NCBI GenBank assembly: GCA_041741155.1
Contig: JBGSKO010000178.1
Coordinates: 28,280 to 92,279, forward strand
Length of the DNA: 64,000 nt
Origin: M3007 sp041741155
GTDB lineage: Bacteria > Bacteroidota > Bacteroidia > Chitinophagales > Saprospiraceae
Direction of reading: 5' to 3'
Part shown: positions 24,221 to 32,198 of the stretch, one piece after another
Numbering within the stretch: position 1 is the first letter of the stretch
Layout: each line of letters starts with the position of its first letter
Made by a program: the position numbers and the translations under genes
Notes under the pieces: model-generated
The model's input: the letters and a program-made list of their open reading frames with translations, nothing else
Databases searched by the model: none
Told to the model about the DNA's origin: nothing

Positions 24221-25771
24221 CTATTTTCCGGACGGGGAAATTTTAACCCAAAACTCCGATCCTTTCTCCTCTTCACTGGCGAAGCCGATCTCGCCATTCA
24301 TCAGTTCCACATAACGTTTTACGATGTATAGGCCCAATCCGGTGCCCTGTACATTCGCGGCATTGGCAGCGCGGAAGAAGCGGCTAAACAGGTGTTTTTG
24401 GTCTGCTTTCGGGATTCCCATTCCTTGGTCTATTACCCGCAACAGTATTTCAGAAGGGCTGATAGTTGTACGAACTCGAATGGTCGTGTTTTCTGGCGAG
24501 TACTTGATGGCGTTGGAAAAAAGATTGATCAAAACATGCCGGAACAGGGCGGGGTCCAAAAACGCCGTGTCTGAACCTTCGTGCTGGTAGTCAAATACCT
24601 GGCCCGGGCGGAGAATTCCTTTGATTTCGCTGCTGACTTCTTCGATAATCTCGGGCAGATTAGTCTCCTGCAAATTGGGTTCCGTTTTGCCTTCTTCCAG
24701 TTTTCCCAGGGACAGAAACTCGGTTAGGATGGTATTCAGGTTGTTTACTGCTGTTTTGATCCGCAGGCTGTGTTTGGTGATATTTCCAAAATCTTGCCGT
24801 TCGGCGTAAGTAGTAATGAGTGCCGCTGAAGAAAGTACAGTGCTGAGTGGTGTCCGGAATTCGTGTGAAGCCATGGACACGAAGCGGCTTTTCAATTCCC
24901 CTATTTCCCGTTCGGCGGCAAGAGCATCGGAGAGATCGTTTTTGGCTTGTTCGAGTTCGTGCGTGCGATCACGGACCTTTTCTTCAAGACCTTCGTTCAG
25001 GTTTTGCAGCGCAACAGCCAATTGTTCCAATTTTTGGTTTTGTCGTATGATGCGCTGCTCGTGTTCCTTCCGGATGGTATTATCCACAATAAACGCCATC
25101 ACAAATTCCCCTTGCGCGGTATGAAAAGGACTAAGACTAACCTCCACCGGGAATTCTGTCCCATCCTTGCGCATCGCGTACAGATCAAGGCCACTCCCCA
25201 TGCTACGGGGACTTGGACTTGTATGGAAGTCGTTTCGGTGCCGTTCGTGCACGCGGGTTAGGCGATGCGGGATAAGTATTTCCACACGTTGCCCTATTAG
25301 TTCGTCGGTGTTGAAACCAAACAGTTTTTCAGTTGCGGGATTGACACGGATGATCTCGCCTTGGTGGTTGGTCACCAAAATTCCATTGGTTGCGAAGCGA
25401 AACAAGGCGTGGAACTGCTCTTCCTGCGCTGCTTCATCGCGCCGCATGGTCAGGATTGTAATGACCAGGTAAGCGCCCGTCCAGATGCCCGCAATGCTGA
25501 GTCCCCGAGCAAAAAGCAGCTGATCAAGTGGAGCCTCGCTGCCGTTTTGATACCGGATAATGACGGCGCCAATTGCCAGCGTTGTTGAAATAAAACCCAG
25601 CAAAACCACATCATTTCGTTCCTTTAATAGCAGCCCCAGCATAATGACCAACAGATAAATAAAGGACAAATTACTTTCCTCTACAACCCATGCATCCAGA
25701 ACGAAAATGCTGGCTGTAAATAGCCAGATCAAGAGGGTAGGGGAGGTACTGATGGATGTTTTTACGGGCAT
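24221..25771 (-). CDS. Membrane PAS-domain sensor histidine kinase
   Basis: This 516-residue kinase has four hydrophobic segments in the first 105 residues, a PAS domain (FRFATNGILVTNHQGEIIRVNPATEKLFGF), a coiled coil, a HisKA domain with the phospho-acceptor histidine in SMASHEFRTPLSTVLSSA, and an ATPase domain with N box NLFSNAIKYSP, G1 DQGMGIP and G2 GTGLGLYIVKR. No receiver domain and no adjacent response regulator are seen, so it is an orphan kinase. ATG at 25771 is chosen over one 78 bases upstream because the longer N-terminus looks non-coding. The signal is unknown; the sensor part is mostly membrane with little periplasmic domain. Confidence 0.9.
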   Translation of the reverse strand: MPVKTSISTSPTLLIWLFTASIFVLDAWVVEESNLSFIYLLVIMLGLLLKERNDVVLLGFISTTLAIGAVIIRYQNGSEAPLDQLLFARGLSIAGIWTGAYLVITILTMRRDEAAQEEQFHALFRFATNGILVTNHQGEIIRVNPATEKLFGFNTDELIGQRVEILIPHRLTRVHERHRNDFHTSPSPRSMGSGLDLYAMRKDGTEFPVEVSLSPFHTAQGEFVMAFIVDNTIRKEHEQRIIRQNQKLEQLAVALQNLNEGLEEKVRDRTHELEQAKNDLSDALAAEREIGELKSRFVSMASHEFRTPLSTVLSSAALITTYAERQDFGNITKHSLRIKTAVNNLNTILTEFLSLGKLEEGKTEPNLQETNLPEIIEEVSSEIKGILRPGQVFDYQHEGSDTAFLDPALFRHVLINLFSNAIKYSPENTTIRVRTTISPSEILLRVIDQGMGIPKADQKHLFSRFFRAANAANVQGTGLGLYIVKRYVELMNGEIGFASEEEKGSEFWVKISPSGK

Positions 25772-25793
25772 GGACGAGATGTTAGGTTTGGGG

Positions 25794-26414
25794 CTAACGG
25801 AATGACAATGAAATATTTTTGTACACGAGCGTGTCCCTTTTGTTGTCATATTCGCTGTTCAGGGCCAGAAAGGAAACCAAATCTGGTAAAGTGGACGCAT
25901 AATATTTTGAAATTGGGGAATGTAATGACTGAAATGGGGGTTGGAATGGGAGATAGCTATGCTGATAAATATACCCTGGCAAAGATAGCGTTTGATTGCC
26001 ACCAACTTTCCAGATGTACATATTGATAGAATCCTGCCCGCTATCTGCCTCATATTTTAAATTGAAAATGATCGCTTGGGATACATCCTGGCGACTACAG
26101 ATAATGATAGAGTCGGCAATCAATTCGCCACCGGAAATACGTGCAGAAGTATCGCTCAATAATTCAATTTCATCGAACGGGATCTTTTCAACCCACAGGT
26201 TTATCGAATTCGAGAAGGAGATGAACGCTGGGGGGAGAATGGTATCATAAATAGTGGACCCAGGCAAACGAATCCCGGTTGTGTATGATTTGGTTTCCTC
26301 AAGCGTAAATGTTTTTGGATACTCAAATTTAAAGTCGTCGTTGTCCACAGAACAAGAGCCGAGTATTATCAGGATTAGAATTGCCAGAACGGAGTAGGAG
26401 ATTCTCTGTTTCAT
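25794..26414 (-). CDS. Orphan lipoprotein, AT-rich gene
   Basis: I do not recognise this 206-residue protein. It has a lipoprotein signal (KQRISYSVLAILILIILGSC) with the cysteine near residue 20, followed by a beta-rich acidic region and a C-terminal part rich in Tyr, Ser and Leu. The gene is visibly richer in A and T than its neighbours, which suggests recent acquisition or weak codon selection. The ATG at 26414 starts the signal peptide. It lies between the histidine kinase and thiolase genes, with no clear functional tie to either. Confidence 0.65.
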   Translation of the reverse strand: MKQRISYSVLAILILIILGSCSVDNDDFKFEYPKTFTLEETKSYTTGIRLPGSTIYDTILPPAFISFSNSINLWVEKIPFDEIELLSDTSARISGGELIADSIIICSRQDVSQAIIFNLKYEADSGQDSINMYIWKVGGNQTLSLPGYIYQHSYLPFQPPFQSLHSPISKYYASTLPDLVSFLALNSEYDNKRDTLVYKNISLSFR

Positions 26415-26536
26415 TGACTCAAATTTTTGTGTAAAAGTAGTATGTTTGGCCAACTCCACAAACATCAGGAAGCCCTTGCAGGACATTCGATAATTCGTTG
26501 TAAACCGGTACTGCTTTTGCACCACACAAAATCTCT

Positions 26537-26544
26537 TACCTTCG
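26537..26544 (+). promoter_or_regulatory. Possible -7 element (taccttcg) for thiolase
   Basis: This matches TAnnTTTG at 7 of 8 positions, 40 bases upstream of the thiolase ATG. Confidence 0.45.
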
Positions 26545-26584
26545 CCGCCGTCATTTTTCAAATCATTCCAAACAGATATTTTCC

Positions 26585-27766
26585 ATGAAAGAAGTATTCA
26601 TTGTGTCTGCCGTGCGTACGCCGCTGGGCAGTTTTGGAGGCTCGCTGGCAGGTGTGAGCGCCACCCACCTCGGCGCCGCAGCCATCAAGGGCGCGCTTGA
26701 GAAAGCAGGCGTCCAACCCGAATGGGTTACGGAAGTTTTGATGGGCAATGTGGTCAGTGCCAATCTCGGCCAGGCGCCTGCGCGCCAAGCCGCCGTATTC
26801 GCCGGCCTTCCAGCCAATGTTCCTTGCACTACCATCAATAAAGTATGCGCATCTGGCATGAAAGCCATTACCCTCGGCGCCCAGAGCATCATGCTCGGCC
26901 TCAACGATATTGTGGTAGCCGGTGGCATGGAAAATATGTCGCAAATTCCCTACTACGTACCCAATGCCCGCTGGGGTTATAAATTCGGTAACGGTGAACT
27001 CATTGACGGGCTGGCTAAAGACGGCCTGACCGACGTGTACAACCAGAAAGCTATGGGCGTGTGCGCCGATGCCACTGCGACTAAATACAACATCAGTCGC
27101 GAAGCCCAGGATGCGTTCGCGATAGATTCTTACAAACGCACCGCGGCAGCCACCGAGGGCGGCATGTTCAAAACCGAAATCGTGCCCGTCGCTATCCCGC
27201 AGCGCAAGGGCGATCCCGTGCTGTTTACAGAAGACGAGGAGTACAAAAAAGTTAGTTTTGACAAAATACCCGGCTTGCGCGGAGCTTTTACGCCCGATGG
27301 CACCGTGACTGCCGCCAATGCCAGCACGATCAACGACGGCGCGGCTGCGCTGATCCTCGCCAGTGCCGAGGCGGTACAGAAATACGGACTCAAGCCTATC
27401 GCCAAAATCCGAGGCTTCGCCGATGCCGAGCAGGCGCCCGAATGGTTCACCACTACACCCACCATCGCTGCACCAAAAGCCCTGAAAATGGCGGGCGTAC
27501 AGCAGTCGGATATTGACTTTTTTGAGGTCAATGAAGCCTTCGCCGTAGTCACGCTCGCCTTCGAGCAAGTGTTGGGTGTGGCCCACGATAAAACCAACGT
27601 ATTCGGCGGCGCTGTGTCGCTCGGCCACCCGTTGGGTGCTTCCGGTGCACGCATTGTGACGACGCTCAGCAACGTACTCCAGCACAACAACGGGTCGCTG
27701 GGCCTGGCTGCTATTTGCAACGGCGGTGGTGGAGCTACCGCGATTGTGATTGAGCGGGTGGGATAA
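26585..27766 (+). CDS. Acetyl-CoA C-acetyltransferase (thiolase)
   Basis: This 393-residue thiolase has the nucleophilic cysteine in NKVCASGMKAI (Cys88), the NEAFAVV motif, the histidine in SLGHPLGASGAR and the second catalytic cysteine in AICNGGGGATAIVIE. It condenses two acetyl-CoA to acetoacetyl-CoA or cleaves 3-ketoacyl-CoA. Length and spacing are those of biosynthetic thiolases (AtoB/PhaA type). No beta-oxidation or PHB genes are adjacent, so the pathway is not fixed. A gattcgatt inverted word array follows its stop. Confidence 0.93.
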   Translation: MKEVFIVSAVRTPLGSFGGSLAGVSATHLGAAAIKGALEKAGVQPEWVTEVLMGNVVSANLGQAPARQAAVFAGLPANVPCTTINKVCASGMKAITLGAQSIMLGLNDIVVAGGMENMSQIPYYVPNARWGYKFGNGELIDGLAKDGLTDVYNQKAMGVCADATATKYNISREAQDAFAIDSYKRTAAATEGGMFKTEIVPVAIPQRKGDPVLFTEDEEYKKVSFDKIPGLRGAFTPDGTVTAANASTINDGAAALILASAEAVQKYGLKPIAKIRGFADAEQAPEWFTTTPTIAAPKALKMAGVQQSDIDFFEVNEAFAVVTLAFEQVLGVAHDKTNVFGGAVSLGHPLGASGARIVTTLSNVLQHNNGSLGLAAICNGGGGATAIVIERVG

Positions 27767-27770
27767 TTGT

Positions 27771-27841
27771 AATTGATTCGATTGCCCCGATTGATTCGAT
27801 TTTTTCGATTACACGCGGCAATCGAAAGAATCGAATCAATT
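27771..27841. repeat. gattcgatt inverted word array
   Basis: Arms aattgattcgatt (27771-27783) and aatcgaatcaatt (27829-27841) are perfectly complementary. A nested pair gattgcc/ggcaatc (27780-27786, 27817-27823) and extra cgatt words lie between them. It starts 5 bases after the thiolase stop and ends 8 bases before the next ATG. Confidence 0.85.
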
Positions 27842-27849
27842 CCGAGCAC

Positions 27850-29274
27850 ATGCCTTTCAAGCTGTTTTCCGGTTCGAACACAGGCGATTCCGAGGCACAT
27901 CGTTCTTCGCTTTGTATTGGTACGGCTGCCTACGCCGCTCTTCTGGCGTTGGCAGCCGTTTTTTATCTGGAGCGCATGGCCGTGCTGGATATGGCTTTCC
28001 AGACATTCCAGATTCTGCGCACGGGAGCGCTGCAAATCCAGAGCGGGCGCTTCGGGGCTGCGGGTACGCAAGTGTTTCCCTGGGCTGCGCAAGCAGTGGG
28101 GCTACCACTAAAAGGCGTGTTACGGAGTTACTCGCTGGGGCACGTTCTGTATTATTTCAGCATTTTTTTGATCGTGACCGGGCTTTTTCGCCAGTGGAAA
28201 TGGGGGATTGTACTCGTCTTGCTCTCGACGCTGATGACCACCCACACGTTTTACTGGTTGTCCGAAATGCCGCAAGGACTGGCTTTTTTGGTGCTGGTGT
28301 TGGCTTGGCTGCACCGTAAGGAGCGGCAGAACCTCCTGCGCTGGTGGGAGTATCCGTTGCTGGCGGTGGGGTTGGTCACGGCGTTTTATTTTCACCCGAT
28401 GGTACTGTACGCCATGTTGTTTTGCGGGGCGTATTTTTTACTGGAAAAACCCCGCTCGCCGATCCAGCCGCTGTATATACTCGCGCTCGTTATTTTCCTC
28501 ACCACGGTTTTTATCAAATACAAGGTGTTGAAACTGGATTGGTACGATGCGCAGGCGCTCGAACGCGCCAAGGCGTTTGGCAATCTGTGGCCCCATTGGT
28601 TCGACATCCAAAGCAACCGCGATTTCCTTCGCTGGTGTTTGGCGGATTACTACATGATCCCGCTGCTCACCGCACTCAACACCATTTATTTTATTTGGAA
28701 AAAACACTGGCTGCGGGCCGCGCTTGTTGCCCTGGCGCCGGCGGGATTTGTCCTTTTGGTCAATATTCCCTTTCACACCGGCGATAATCAGTTTTACCTC
28801 GAAAACCTGTACTTGCCGCTGGGACTGTTCGTCGCTGTACCACTCGTATTCGATGTGCTTCCCGGTTTGTTGTCAGATAACCGGGTATGGATTCCCGTAG
28901 CCGCAATTGTGGCAATCGGGTTGATCCGGATCGGGCTGGCGCACCGCCCCTGGACTGCTCGGCTGCGCTGGGAGCAGGATTTTTTAGAAAAAACTGCCCA
29001 TCTTGAACACCGAAAATTGTTGCTCACCGAGGAACAGGTGCCTATGGATACATGTATTCTGTCCTGGGGAACGCCTTACGAATTTCTGCTGCTCTCTGCC
29101 CTGAAACATCCCGACAGCACCCGTTGCATCATCGTGGACGAGTCCTCCCAACGCTTTGATCCGCTTTTGGCGCAGCCCCGGCTGTTTCTTGGCGAGTTCA
29201 AAAATTATACTTTCGACGAACTGCCGCGACGGTATTTCAACTTAATAGACACTTCGGCGTACGTTCGCTGGTAA
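27850..29274 (+). CDS. Polytopic membrane protein of unknown function
   Basis: This 474-residue protein has about nine to ten hydrophobic helices over residues 25-360, followed by a soluble C-terminal domain of about 110 residues (TEEQVPMDTCILSWGTPYEF ... FNLIDTSAYVRW). The layout, with helices and a short C-terminal domain, resembles GT-C type membrane glycosyltransferases. I see no diagnostic DxD or EED motif in the first loop, so the assignment stays open. The ATG at 27850 follows the gattcgatt word array. The gap to the next gene is 36 bases and cotranscription is likely. Confidence 0.7.
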   Translation: MPFKLFSGSNTGDSEAHRSSLCIGTAAYAALLALAAVFYLERMAVLDMAFQTFQILRTGALQIQSGRFGAAGTQVFPWAAQAVGLPLKGVLRSYSLGHVLYYFSIFLIVTGLFRQWKWGIVLVLLSTLMTTHTFYWLSEMPQGLAFLVLVLAWLHRKERQNLLRWWEYPLLAVGLVTAFYFHPMVLYAMLFCGAYFLLEKPRSPIQPLYILALVIFLTTVFIKYKVLKLDWYDAQALERAKAFGNLWPHWFDIQSNRDFLRWCLADYYMIPLLTALNTIYFIWKKHWLRAALVALAPAGFVLLVNIPFHTGDNQFYLENLYLPLGLFVAVPLVFDVLPGLLSDNRVWIPVAAIVAIGLIRIGLAHRPWTARLRWEQDFLEKTAHLEHRKLLLTEEQVPMDTCILSWGTPYEFLLLSALKHPDSTRCIIVDESSQRFDPLLAQPRLFLGEFKNYTFDELPRRYFNLIDTSAYVRW

Positions 29275-29310
29275 ACAGGGGCAATACACCGTTTTTAATT
29301 AAGAAAAAAT

Positions 29311-29904
29311 ATGATTGACTGGGAAAAACGCTGGCAAGCCGGCCAAACCGGCTGGGATTTAGGAGCCGCTTCGCCACCGCTAATCGAATACGCCGATCAA
29401 ATGGCACCGGAAAAACGCGATCTGCGCGTACTGATCCCCGGCTGTGGCAATGGGTATGAAGCCATTCATCTGTTGGAAAACGGTTTTTCCAGCGTCACCA
29501 TGGTGGACATCGCGCCCACAGCCGTGGAGCGCTTGCAAAAACGCCTTGATGCCGCTGTTTCGGGTTGGCAAAACCATTTGCAGGTACTGTGCGCTGATTT
29601 TTTCACCCTGGAAGGGCCGTACGACCTTATTTTGGAGCAAACCTTTTTTTGTGCGCTTGAACCGGTGCAGCGTCCGGACTATGTCCAAAAAATGCACAGC
29701 CTTTTGGCTCCAGGGGGCACCTTGGCAGGGGTGCTTTTCGATCGGGATTTTGAAGGTGGCCCACCCTTTGGCGGTCATTCGAACGAATATCGGGCCTTAT
29801 TCGAGCCACTGTTTGAAATCACAACCCTCGCCCCCTGCTATAATTCCATACCGCCGCGGGCGGATGCTGAAGTGTTTGTTCTGTTGCGCAAAAAGCTACT
29901 TTAG
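29311..29904 (+). CDS. TPMT-family SAM-dependent methyltransferase
   Basis: This 197-residue protein opens with WEKRWQAGQTGWDLGAASPP, the thiopurine-methyltransferase family start, followed by the SAM motif LRVLIPGCGNGYEAIHL and VTMVDIAPTAVERL. The later EQTFFCALEP and FDRDFEGGPPFGGHSNEY blocks are typical of the family members that methylate thiols, halides or sulfide. Cytoplasmic. The natural substrate is unknown. Its 3' end overlaps the end of the convergent membrane-protein gene by 9 bases. Confidence 0.85.
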   Translation: MIDWEKRWQAGQTGWDLGAASPPLIEYADQMAPEKRDLRVLIPGCGNGYEAIHLLENGFSSVTMVDIAPTAVERLQKRLDAAVSGWQNHLQVLCADFFTLEGPYDLILEQTFFCALEPVQRPDYVQKMHSLLAPGGTLAGVLFDRDFEGGPPFGGHSNEYRALFEPLFEITTLAPCYNSIPPRADAEVFVLLRKKLL

Positions 29905-30432
29905 ATCTACCACGCGCACGCCGAATAGCCCTTTTCGAACGGGAAGTAGCACGGTTTCGCCAGGCTTGGTCAGGGGGAAATACGCCTGTTTTTTGTACTG
30001 GAACCGGTACACCTGTCCGTGCTCTTTGACAGTCAGGCGGATACCGGACGGTTTTATTCTTTCGCCTTTGATCAGGCCGTAGTTGGAAGATATATAGGGC
30101 ATTTCCGACACAAACAAGAAGGGCTGATGTTCGGTGGTTCCGCCGGCGCGGTTGAGCAGGCTGACCGAAAGCGGTGCGAACAACACGCTAAAAACGGCGA
30201 TGGTGAGTATTTCCGGCAGGTGGTTCCCCCAAGGCGTGAGACGGTTTCGAAGCGCATACAAGAGGATTGCAGCTGCGATACCGCCCAAACACAAGCTGCC
30301 CACCACGAGGTTTTGTATGCCGATGGTGTTGGTGAAAATCTTGAATTCGAGGGTGTAGAGCCAGATGAGGGCGAAGAAAAGCAGGACGCCGGCGAAAGCG
30401 AGGAGGCGGATAGAGGGACGGAGTGGTTGCAT
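29896..30432 (-). CDS. Three-helix membrane protein, third gene of ATPase/TOPRIM unit
   Basis: I do not recognise this 178-residue protein. It has three transmembrane helices (about 9-27, 38-62 and 71-95) and a soluble C-terminal domain of about 75 residues (FLFVSEMPYISSNYGLIKGE to FGVRVVDLK). Its ATG shares one base with the TGA of the TOPRIM gene (TGATG), so the two are translationally coupled. An in-frame ATG about 150 bases upstream is less likely, because it lies deep inside the TOPRIM gene. The position suggests a membrane partner or effector of the ATPase/TOPRIM pair, but a chance neighbour is possible. Confidence 0.7.
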   Translation of the reverse strand: MQPLRPSIRLLAFAGVLLFFALIWLYTLEFKIFTNTIGIQNLVVGSLCLGGIAAAILLYALRNRLTPWGNHLPEILTIAVFSVLFAPLSVSLLNRAGGTTEHQPFLFVSEMPYISSNYGLIKGERIKPSGIRLTVKEHGQVYRFQYKKQAYFPLTKPGETVLLPVRKGLFGVRVVDLK

Positions 30433-31103
30433 CAATGCTTTGGTGCAGGACTGGAAAGTTGAAATGTGTGCGAAAACCAGTCCAAAAAAGGTTGAACGGT
30501 CGCGGCTTTGTGATCGAAATAGCCCGTCTGTATGGCTAGTCCGAACGGCATTCCCGGCTCTTTTTGCCAGGCAAGCCAAGTGTGCAAAAGGGCTTTAGGT
30601 TCTTGAGATGGTCGAAAAGGCTTGCCAGGCATTGCCGCCACAGTGTCCTTTGCGTATTGCCAAACATCGTTTCCTTCGGGCACAAGCCCGGCCAAAAAGT
30701 GCTCCAGATAACCAGGCGAGGCGTTGTCGGGCATGATCCAAATACCAACGGTGGGCATACCATCTTCAATGACCACTTTTGGGCCTTTTTGTCCATCTGC
30801 CTTGGCAAGCGTATTGAAATGAAAATGCGGTTCAAGGAGACTTCGAATCTCACTCCAACGTGCTTCAAAGCCCTTGGCATCCGCATCCAGAACAAGGCCA
30901 ATGTTGGTGAGGTCAGGATTAGGTTTCTCAATAACTTGCTCAAATGCTTTGAGCGCGCCAGCATCACTACCGCCGACCGTCACAAACTCTGTTTTGAATT
31001 TAGTGTCAGACTCGTAGCCAAGTGGGGGAGGGAGTCCTCTTTTTTTTGCAAGGTTTGCAAGCGCGATTGCATCCTTGCCCTCGACGATCAATTGTTGTGC
31101 CAT
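30432..31103 (-). CDS. TOPRIM-like DUF3226 protein
   Basis: This 223-residue protein starts AQQLIVEGKDAIALANL, where Glu8 is the TOPRIM glutamate, and has the DxD motif in GLVLDADAKGFEARW (Asp73, Asp75). GIWIMPDNASPGYLEHFL follows. This is the DUF3226 pattern, a TOPRIM-fold family often encoded beside AAA ATPases. In OLD-type proteins the equivalent domain is a metal-dependent nuclease. It starts two bases after the ATPase stop and overlaps the next gene, so it is the middle member of a three-gene operon. Confidence 0.85.
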   Translation of the reverse strand: MAQQLIVEGKDAIALANLAKKRGLPPPLGYESDTKFKTEFVTVGGSDAGALKAFEQVIEKPNPDLTNIGLVLDADAKGFEARWSEIRSLLEPHFHFNTLAKADGQKGPKVVIEDGMPTVGIWIMPDNASPGYLEHFLAGLVPEGNDVWQYAKDTVAAMPGKPFRPSQEPKALLHTWLAWQKEPGMPFGLAIQTGYFDHKAATVQPFLDWFSHTFQLSSPAPKH

Positions 31104-31105
31104 GG

Positions 31106-32065
31106 CTACCGGGCTTCGAGGTTGGCAAGTAGGCTTACTTCGAGGTCTTCCAAGTCATACTCCACGGCCTCTACCTGGCCGGTTTTACGTGCGCGCTGCA
31201 AACGAAAGAACGCGCCGACGGCAGCGGTACCCTGTTTTTCTTGCGTATAGGCGAACGTTTTCACCACATCTTGACTGTGTGTGGTAGCAAAAACCTGGAT
31301 GTTCCATTTCTGGGCGTAGTGGAAAATCTTATCCCAGAGGATTTCCAGAACCGAGTGATGGAGCCCCAACTCAATCTCGTCTATGAGTAAAAGTTTGTCC
31401 TTGGCACTGGCTAAGGCAATCGCGATCTGCAGGATTCGGCTTGCGCCATCACCGAGGTTTTTTAGCGTGACTGGGAGTTGTTCGTTTTCCAAGCGCACTA
31501 AGGTGCGTTCTTTTTTTACATCCAAACGCTTTAAGTCGGGCAAAATAGTTTCCCGCAAAATATGCAGCACATCGTCTTCAATCGGGGTGAGCACGATTTT
31601 GTCCCACAACTGCTGCAAGGGGAAATCGGCTATGTCCCCGAATGGAACAAAAACTGCTTCATCATTTGGAAAATCTGGTAACACGGTCGGGTTTAATTGG
31701 ACCTGGCTTGGCTGGTATTTCCAAAATGTTTCGAAATAGGTTCTGTGCTCCGACGATTTTATACGGTGAATGGCCAGATCGTTGACCTGCATGATAAGGT
31801 CTTCGCCATCTTGTTGAGCATTCAGCTTTGGGCGAAAAAACAACGAGTCATACGAATCGTGCCACCCTGGAGTGAACTCGCCCCGCTTGGCAATAACATG
31901 GTTGACAACCGTAGAATCTCCCTGTGCAGCCCATATCCGTAAGGCTTCGAGCAGCGCTGTTTTACCGGCGTTGTTTTTTCCGACAAAGAGATTGACCCGT
32001 TTCAGTCTGTTTAGGCCGAGCGTTTCAAAAAGGCGGAAGTTTCGAATGTTGAGGTGATCAAGCAT
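31106..32065 (-). CDS. OLD/RecF-like AAA ATPase (AAA15/AAA21 type)
   Basis: This 319-residue ATPase begins LDHLNIRNFRLFETLGLNRL, the usual OLD/RecF-like first strand. Walker A is GKNNAGKT (29-36), an LGDGASRIL signature-like loop lies near 204-212, Walker B is KLLLIDEIE (Asp229, Glu230), and the H motif is FATTHSQD (His263). It has no fused TOPRIM domain; that function is encoded by the next gene. A consensus promoter at 32106-32137 places transcription start near 32100 and confirms the ATG at 32065 against a longer frame from 32314. Split ATPase/TOPRIM pairs of this kind occur in phage defence (for example PARIS AriA/AriB). Confidence 0.9.
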   Translation of the reverse strand: MLDHLNIRNFRLFETLGLNRLKRVNLFVGKNNAGKTALLEALRIWAAQGDSTVVNHVIAKRGEFTPGWHDSYDSLFFRPKLNAQQDGEDLIMQVNDLAIHRIKSSEHRTYFETFWKYQPSQVQLNPTVLPDFPNDEAVFVPFGDIADFPLQQLWDKIVLTPIEDDVLHILRETILPDLKRLDVKKERTLVRLENEQLPVTLKNLGDGASRILQIAIALASAKDKLLLIDEIELGLHHSVLEILWDKIFHYAQKWNIQVFATTHSQDVVKTFAYTQEKQGTAAVGAFFRLQRARKTGQVEAVEYDLEDLEVSLLANLEAR

Positions 32066-32105
32066 GGTAGCTATGTGAAGCCGGATGGTATTGCAAAAGC
32101 GCGTA

Positions 32106-32137
32106 CAAATGTAGTCCAATGAGCCAAAAGGGCAAAA
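32106..32137 (-). promoter_or_regulatory. Consensus promoter of the ATPase/TOPRIM unit
   Basis: On the - strand ttttg and tacattttg-type -7 element tacatttg are separated by exactly 19 bases, the ideal Bacteroidota sigma-A spacing. It lies 40 bases upstream of the ATPase ATG and downstream of the atp operon terminator. Confidence 0.85.
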
Positions 32138-32142
32138 CAAAA

Positions 32143-32176
32143 ACAGCCCGGCGTGCTCAAAGCGCACCGGGCTGAA
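32143..32176 (-). terminator. Terminator of the ATP synthase operon
   Basis: Stem cagcccggcgtgc/gcgcaccgggctg (about 32144-32174, one mismatched centre) is followed on the - strand by TTTTTG and preceded by a second T-rich stretch. It ends the atpB-E-F-H-A-G transcript. Confidence 0.85.
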
Positions 32177-32198
32177 AAAATCAAAAAAAAAATATTTT

